From assembly GCF_000067205.1 (NCBI RefSeq), contig NC_010170.1, positions 3,968,001 through 4,032,000 of the forward strand: DNA of 64,000 nucleotides, in the 5' to 3' direction. Position numbers and translations under genes: made by a program. The number at the start of each line of letters is the position of its first letter. Positions within the stretch are counted from its first letter, which is position 1. Below the pieces are notes generated by a model, which saw only the letters and a list, made by a program, of their open reading frames with translations, was not told the origin of the DNA and made no database searches. Of the stretch, positions 59,327 to 64,000 are shown one piece after another. Origin of the DNA: Bordetella petrii. GTDB taxonomy: Bacteria; Pseudomonadota; Gammaproteobacteria; Burkholderiales; Burkholderiaceae_B.

Positions 59327-60621
59327 CCCTGATCCTGATCTTCGCGGCGATGCTGCTGCTTGTGTTCATCGGCGTGCCCATCTTGCTGGCGATCGCCTCG
59401 GTCAGCCTGACCGGCGCCATGCTGATCCCCGGCCTGGTGCCGGCGCTGGTGCCGCAGAAGGCCTTTGCCATGCTGGATTCATTCAGCCTGCTGGCCCTGC
59501 CCTACTTCATCCTGGCCGGCAGCATCATGACGCGCGGCGGGTTGAGCGCCGGCCTGATCGAGTTCTCGCAGGCGCTGGTGGGGCACATTCGCGGCAGCCT
59601 GGGCCACACGGCTGTGCTTTCCTGCACGGCGCTGGCGAATATCTCGGGCTCGTCCACGGCCGAGGCCGCGGCGGTGGGCTCGGTGACCATCCCCGCCATG
59701 AAAGAGCAGGGGTACAAGGCGGGCCTGCCCGCCGCCATCGTGGCAACGGCGGCCACCATCGGGCCGATCATCCCGCCCAGCATGACAATGATCATCTACG
59801 GGTCGATTACCGGCGTGTCGATCGGCGGGCTGTTCATGGCCGGCATTGTGCCGGGCATTATCATCGCCACGCTGTTGATGGCCCTGATCTACGGCATGTC
59901 GTACCTGCCCGGATACCCCGAGCTGCGCGCCACGCTGCCGCGCTCCAGCTTGAAACAGATCTGCCGCGCAACCGTCAAAGTGTGGCCCGCGCTGATGGCG
60001 CCGGTGGTGATCATGGGCGGCATCCTAAGCGGCATCTTCACGGCCACCGAAGCCGGGGTGGTGGCGTGCGTGTACAGCCTGCTGGTCAGCATGCTCTGGT
60101 ACCGCATCCTGAAATGGAAAGATGTTCCCGCCACCATTATCGACGCCGCGGTAACGACGGCCATGGTGGCCGGCGTGCTGGGCATGGCGGGGGTGCTGGG
60201 CTGGCTGCTCAGTTTCCTGAACTTCAACGACACCGTGCTGGCTTCGCTAAAGGGTGTCACCGGCAGCCCGCTACTGATGCTGATGCTGCTGGCCGGCATC
60301 ATGCTGGTGCTGACGATGTTGCTCGACGGCCTGGCCGTGGTGGTGGTAATGGTGCCCACCATTGTCTACGTCGGCAACGCGTTCCACATCGACCCGCTGC
60401 AACTGGGCATCATCATGGTCATGGTCACCCAGATCGGCGGCCTGACTCCACCCGTGGCCATCCTGCTGTTCATCACCTCCAGCATCGAGAAAGTGCCGTT
60501 CTCGGCGGGCGGGCGCTCGATCTGGCCATTTCTTGCCGTCATGCTGTCGGTGATGTTCCTGATCATGGTGTTTCCCGGCATCGCCACCCTGGTGCCCTCC
60601 AAGGTGCTGGGCGGCCCTTAG
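59323..60621 (+). CDS. dctM: TRAP transporter large permease (DctM type)
   Basis: 432 residues from the ATG at 59323 (ATGA overlap with dctQ). About twelve membrane helices. Family motifs: ANISGSSTAEAAAVGSVTIP, ATAATIGPIIPPSMTMIIYG, and GGLTPPVAILLFITSSIEKV. It is the ion-coupled channel of the TRAP transporter. The stop lies in the first unit of a tandem 18-bp duplication (60603-60638). Confidence 0.95.
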   Translation: MTLILIFAAMLLLVFIGVPILLAIASVSLTGAMLIPGLVPALVPQKAFAMLDSFSLLALPYFILAGSIMTRGGLSAGLIEFSQALVGHIRGSLGHTAVLSCTALANISGSSTAEAAAVGSVTIPAMKEQGYKAGLPAAIVATAATIGPIIPPSMTMIIYGSITGVSIGGLFMAGIVPGIIIATLLMALIYGMSYLPGYPELRATLPRSSLKQICRATVKVWPALMAPVVIMGGILSGIFTATEAGVVACVYSLLVSMLWYRILKWKDVPATIIDAAVTTAMVAGVLGMAGVLGWLLSFLNFNDTVLASLKGVTGSPLLMLMLLAGIMLVLTMLLDGLAVVVVMVPTIVYVGNAFHIDPLQLGIIMVMVTQIGGLTPPVAILLFITSSIEKVPFSAGGRSIWPFLAVMLSVMFLIMVFPGIATLVPSKVLGGP

Positions 60622-60652
60622 GTGCTGGGCGGCCCTTGATGGCGCAGGCGGG

Positions 60653-60677
60653 CCCCGGCAGCCGGCAACCGCCGGGG
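60653..60677. terminator. GC-rich hairpin between dctM and the MFS gene
   Basis: CCCCGGC (60653-60659) and GCCGGGG (60671-60677) with an 11-base loop, followed by TTC. It lies between convergent genes and may end both transcripts. Confidence 0.55.
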
Positions 60678-60678
60678 T

Positions 60679-61917
60679 TCACTTGGCGGCCACTTCTCCC
60701 GAAATTTCCACCCGCCTGACTTCGGACAGGTACATCACGATCAGCGACACCCACACCACGCCGTACAGCAGCATGAAGCAACTGGACCGGATCTGCAGCA
60801 GATCGGCCATGGCGCCGAACATCAGCGGCAGCAGGAACCCGCCCAGCCCGCCCGCCAGACCCACGATGCCGGTAACCACGCCCATGTTCTCGGGAAAATC
60901 GTCGGCCACATACTTGAACGTGGACGCCATGCCGAAGGCGAACATCGCCCCCAACACGAACAGCAGCAGCGTGAACAGCCAGATGGGCAGGTAAATGTGA
61001 AAAGCCGCCGAGCCGTTCAGGGTCTGCACCGTGAGGGTGGTGTTCGGGTACGACAGGATGAACAGGCAGATCCAGGCCAGCCACAGGCACCACCAGGTCA
61101 TTTTGTGCGCGCCATAGCGGTCGGCCAGGCTGCCGCCCACGGCGCGCAACACCGCGCCCGGCAGCGAGAAACCCGCCGCCAGCGCCGACGCCGCCACCAG
61201 GCTCAGACCGTATTCGGCCTGGAAGTATTGCGGAATCCATAGCGACAGCGCGGTGAATCCGCCGAAGGTAATCGAGTAATACTGGCAGTAGCGCCACACG
61301 CGCGGATTCTTCAGTATCTTGAACTGGTCCAGCAGCTTGCCGCCCGCCTTGCCAGCACCCGGGTCGGGCGCCGCCACGAACCAGAACAGCGCCGCCGTCA
61401 CCAGCAACGCCACCGCGTAGATCTTCGGCACCGCGCGCCAGCCGTAGGTTTCGAGCAGGATGGGCGTAACGAACAGGTTGACCGCCGCGCCCACCGTGCC
61501 GGCGCCGAAGAATCCCATGGCGAAACCCTTGCGCTCGGCCGAGAAAAACCGCGCCACATACGGCGTGCCCACCGCGAACGAGGCTCCCACCAGCCCCAGG
61601 AACAGGCCGATCAGCAGAAACTGCCATAGCGCCTGCGCGTAGCTGACCAGATACACGGGAATGGCGCACCCCACCAGCAGCACCGTCATCACCGCGCGTC
61701 CGCCGTAGCGGTCGGTCCACATTCCCAACGGCAGGCGGAACACCGCGCCGGTCAACACCGGGGTGGACGTCAGCAGGCCAAACTGGAAAGCGTTAAGACC
61801 CAGTTCCTGGCGGATGCGTATGCCCAGCACGCCAAACATCATCCACACCACAAAGCACACCGTGAATGCAAACGTGCTGCTGTACAACACCGCGTAGGCC
61901 CTGGGGTGGTTGCTCAT
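60679..61917 (-). CDS. MFS transporter, nitrate/nitrite (NarK-like)
   Basis: 412 residues from MSNHPRAYAVLYSSTFAFTV; the open frame runs further upstream but over the PPIase gene. Twelve predicted helices. NarK-type features are RLPLGMWTDRYGGRAVM and two Gly-rich signatures (FFGAGTVGAAVNLFVTPIL, GIVGLAGGLGGFLLPLMFG). It is likely to import nitrate or export nitrite. Its place after narI and the PPIase gene supports this. Confidence 0.88.
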   Translation of the reverse strand: MSNHPRAYAVLYSSTFAFTVCFVVWMMFGVLGIRIRQELGLNAFQFGLLTSTPVLTGAVFRLPLGMWTDRYGGRAVMTVLLVGCAIPVYLVSYAQALWQFLLIGLFLGLVGASFAVGTPYVARFFSAERKGFAMGFFGAGTVGAAVNLFVTPILLETYGWRAVPKIYAVALLVTAALFWFVAAPDPGAGKAGGKLLDQFKILKNPRVWRYCQYYSITFGGFTALSLWIPQYFQAEYGLSLVAASALAAGFSLPGAVLRAVGGSLADRYGAHKMTWWCLWLAWICLFILSYPNTTLTVQTLNGSAAFHIYLPIWLFTLLLFVLGAMFAFGMASTFKYVADDFPENMGVVTGIVGLAGGLGGFLLPLMFGAMADLLQIRSSCFMLLYGVVWVSLIVMYLSEVRRVEISGEVAAK

Positions 61918-61951
61918 CGCGCTCTCTCCAGTCGAAACGAAAGGGGCCAGC

Positions 61952-62698
61952 CTATTGCAACAGCGGCGAGTCCGCGCCCGGCATGTCCAGGCCTTCGATG
62001 CGCGCCTGGCCCACCAGCCATTGCAGGTACTGATGGGTGGCGCGGCGCTCGGAAGCCTGCGCCAGCCAGGCCGCGATGCGCGCGTGCACGGCGTCGAACG
62101 CCATCGGCGTGCCTTCCACCTTGCGGCCCGTGCGTACGATGTGAAAACCATGGCGCGTCTGCACCAGGCGATCCAGCAGCGTGTGCGCGGGCATGGCGAA
62201 CACTGCCTGCTCGAATTCGGGCAGCGTATCGCCACGGCCGATGTCGCCCAGCCGCCCGCCTTCCTGGGCTGACATGCAATTGGAATACTGGCGCGCGTAA
62301 TCGGCGAAAGCGTCGGGCGCGGCACGGTGCACTTCCTGCAGCACCTCGCCGGCCCGTGCCCGCAGGCGCCGCGGATCGACGCGCGGCGTCAGCTGGAACA
62401 GTATGTGCCATACCTCGACCAGCGCCCCGCTGAGAAACTGCCCGGGGTGTTGTTCGTAATAGCGGCGGCAGGCGGCCTCGTCGGCCTGGGGCGTGCGAAC
62501 TTCGGCGGCCAGCACGGCCCGCACGTCGGCGTCGTTGTCGCCCTGGGCCAGCCCCAGCTCGCGGGCCCGTTGCAGCAGCAGCTCGCGCAGCACCAGCTCG
62601 CGGCTGGCGCTTTGCGCCGGGTCGGGTTCGTGCTGGTGGCGTGGCAGTTCGGCCTGCAGGCGGGCTTCGTCAATGGCAACTCCGTTCACTGAAATCAT
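61952..62698 (-). CDS. PpiC-type peptidyl-prolyl isomerase of the nar operon
   Basis: 248 residues. An N-terminal SurA-like helical region (LVLRELLLQRARELGLAQGD) precedes a parvulin domain (VEVWHILFQLTPRVDPRRL; EGGRLGDIGRGDTLPEFEQA; VQTRHGFHIVRTGRKVEGTP). No signal peptide is seen, so it is probably cytoplasmic, as in NifM-like helpers. Its place 16 bp after narI suggests it helps fold or mature nitrate reductase. Confidence 0.9.
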   Translation of the reverse strand: MISVNGVAIDEARLQAELPRHQHEPDPAQSASRELVLRELLLQRARELGLAQGDNDADVRAVLAAEVRTPQADEAACRRYYEQHPGQFLSGALVEVWHILFQLTPRVDPRRLRARAGEVLQEVHRAAPDAFADYARQYSNCMSAQEGGRLGDIGRGDTLPEFEQAVFAMPAHTLLDRLVQTRHGFHIVRTGRKVEGTPMAFDAVHARIAAWLAQASERRATHQYLQWLVGQARIEGLDMPGADSPLLQ

Positions 62699-62714
62699 GC
62701 TTGCCCTCCTGCGT

Positions 62715-63401
62715 TCAGCGTGACCGCACCAGTTGCCAGGCCCTGGTCAGGTAGCTTACCGAGGCGAAGCCGCTCCATACATGCACCAGTCTTGTGAACG
62801 GAAAGATCAGGAACAGCGTCATGCCCAGCACCATGTGCCACTGGTATACCCAGGGCACGCCCTGCATGATCTCGGCCGCGCCGGAGCGGAAGGTAACGAT
62901 GCGCTGGGCCCACTCGCCCAGCAACACCATCAGCGCGCCGTCTTCATGCTCGGCCGAGGTGAAAATCGACAACAATCCCAGCGACAGCACGATCAGTATC
63001 CAGACCAGCGTCACCCAGTCGGACATGCGCGAGGTCGCATACAGGCGCGGCTCGGAGATGCGCCGGTAGATCAGTATCAACAGGCCTATCAGGCACACCA
63101 CGCCCAGGATCGCCCCCACGAATACCGCCATGGCCTGCTTGGCGTGCGTAGACAGGCCCAGCGCGTGATACACCGCCGGCGGCGTCAACAGGCCGACCAG
63201 GTGCGTGAAGAACAGCGAAATGATTCCCAGATGGAACAGGTTGCTGCCCCAGCGCAGCGCGCCGCGCTTGAGCAGCTGGCTGGAATCGCTTTTCCAGGTG
63301 TACTGCTCGCGCTCGAAGCGCGCCAGGCTGCCAAACAGGAACACCGCCAGGGCAATATACGGATACACGCCGAAGAAGAAATAATGCACATGATCAGCCA
63401 T
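62715..63401 (-). CDS. narI: Respiratory nitrate reductase gamma subunit
   Basis: 228 residues from MADHVHYFFFGVYPYIALAV. Five membrane helices with haem-ligand His in LFHLGIISLFFTHLVGLL and in VYQWHMVLGMTLFLIFPFTR then LVHVWS. It is the di-haem cytochrome b that oxidises quinol and passes electrons to NarH/NarG. It overlaps narJ by 8 bp. Longer in-frame starts upstream lie in narJ. Confidence 0.95.
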   Translation of the reverse strand: MADHVHYFFFGVYPYIALAVFLFGSLARFEREQYTWKSDSSQLLKRGALRWGSNLFHLGIISLFFTHLVGLLTPPAVYHALGLSTHAKQAMAVFVGAILGVVCLIGLLILIYRRISEPRLYATSRMSDWVTLVWILIVLSLGLLSIFTSAEHEDGALMVLLGEWAQRIVTFRSGAAEIMQGVPWVYQWHMVLGMTLFLIFPFTRLVHVWSGFASVSYLTRAWQLVRSR

Positions 63402-64000
63402 GTCGCTCTCCTTGCACGGCTTGGGGCGCTGCCTGCGTCCGCCGGGGATCAGTTTCGTAAAAGCGCACGGGCTGGGCCGCCTGGCCACGAGCGCGCAGCG
63501 CCGGCTCGGTGCCGTCGGCGCCCGGGCCGAACGTCACCATGGTTTCTTCCATCTCGCCTTCCGGCGGCTCGGGCAGCGGCTGCGGCACTGTGTCGGTGAG
63601 GGTGCGCAGCACATCGAACACCGCCGCATAAGGGCTGCCGCTTTCGGCCAGTTTGTCGCCGATGCGCGCCAGCACATGAATGGCGTCGCCCAGCAGGGCC
63701 GCCGCGTCGGCCGGCGCAATCTGCCCCAGGAACTCCAGGAACAGCGGCACATAGTCGGGCAGCTCGGTCGTGTCCGGCACCAGCCCGTGGCGCAGGTACT
63801 CTTCGCGCAGGTCGACCATGGCCTGGCCGCGATCGCGCGATTCGCCGTGGATGTGCTCGAACAGGTGCAGCGAATGCGCCGGGCGCCGGTCGAAGGTGGC
63901 CACGTACTGTTCCTGCAGGGCGATGAGGTCGTCGGCGCCATCCAGCAAACTGAGCAGCGGCGCCAGCTGGCCGCGGCGCGGCGCGTCCAGGGCGGCGCGC
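63394..64000 (-). CDS. narJ: Nitrate reductase assembly chaperone NarJ, gene continues beyond the window
   Basis: The frame is open to base 64000 (reading RAALDAPRRGQLAPLLSLL before LDGADDLIALQEQYVATFDR). Family motifs: RRPAHSLHLFEHIHGESRDR, GLVPDTTELPDYVPLFLEFL. NarJ (TorD-like) binds the NarG N-terminus and guides molybdenum cofactor and haem insertion before membrane docking. The start lies upstream, outside the window. narG and narH are expected there. Confidence 0.95.
   Translation of the reverse strand, partial: RAALDAPRRGQLAPLLSLLDGADDLIALQEQYVATFDRRPAHSLHLFEHIHGESRDRGQAMVDLREEYLRHGLVPDTTELPDYVPLFLEFLGQIAPADAAALLGDAIHVLARIGDKLAESGSPYAAVFDVLRTLTDTVPQPLPEPPEGEMEETMVTFGPGADGTEPALRARGQAAQPVRFYETDPRRTQAAPQAVQGERHG

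Overview
The window looks like the chromosome of a beta-proteobacterium of the family Alcaligenaceae, close to Bordetella (B. petrii-like) or Achromobacter. The clues are high GC, several Bug/TctC periplasmic binding proteins, many FCD-GntR, TetR and IclR regulators, DUF4148 secreted proteins, etfB-etfA next to an AcdB-type acyl-CoA dehydrogenase, and a narJ-narI-ppiC-narK cluster. The genus is an inference, not a database result.

Bases 1 to about 39.75 kb are accessory DNA built from nested mobile elements. 1-4.1 kb is the end of a transposon (transposase, AAA ATPase, small third protein) whose ATPase gene is split by an intact IS66-family element with a perfect 8-bp target duplication. 4.2-10.5 kb holds plasmid backbone fragments: a kfrA-like gene cut by an IS1071 end, IS1071 itself cut by an IS3-family element, and a MobF relaxase beheaded by the same IS3 element. 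10.98-14.4 kb carries plasmid or ICE housekeeping genes (SRAP, ssb, DUF3560, radC); the last two share a homologous leader of about 375 bp. 14.76-17.9 kb is a 5'-truncated cytochrome c maturation operon (ccmF'-ccmG-ccmH-ccmI). A second identical IS3 copy, inverted, sits at 19.5-20.8 kb between two apparently exact 1108-bp direct repeats.

21.4-34.4 kb is a catabolic cluster for an unidentified organic acid. It has an IclR regulator, two acyl-CoA dehydrogenases, a MaoC hydratase, an SDR, a citryl-CoA-lyase-like protein, an acyl-CoA synthetase (NDP-forming), a CaiB CoA-transferase, a Bug receptor, a flavin reductase and EtfBA. Together they suggest uptake, CoA activation, beta-oxidation-like steps, C-C cleavage and electron transfer. 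34.4-36.4 kb is decayed DNA (acd, pseudouridine synthase and histidine kinase remnants). 36.4-39.6 kb holds a small repressor, a boxA-bearing leader, an AlpA/excisionase-like gene and an AbiE toxin-antitoxin pair with operator-like inverted repeats.

From a truncated copD-like gene at 39.73 kb onward the DNA looks like core Bordetella-type chromosome: a GntR-controlled ThDP enzyme/dehydrogenase/RidA/aminotransferase/Bug cluster (40.3-46.6 kb); GntR and TetR regulators; a DUF4148 pair with TetR-type palindromes (48.2-49.9 kb); a UTRA-GntR regulator with Bug and class I fumarase (49.8-53.2 kb); a TetR and an HD hydrolase; a LacI-controlled TRAP transporter with a dehydrogenase and an amidohydrolase (54.6-60.6 kb); and the distal part of a nitrate respiration operon (60.7-64 kb). 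I saw no tRNA, rRNA or CRISPR array.
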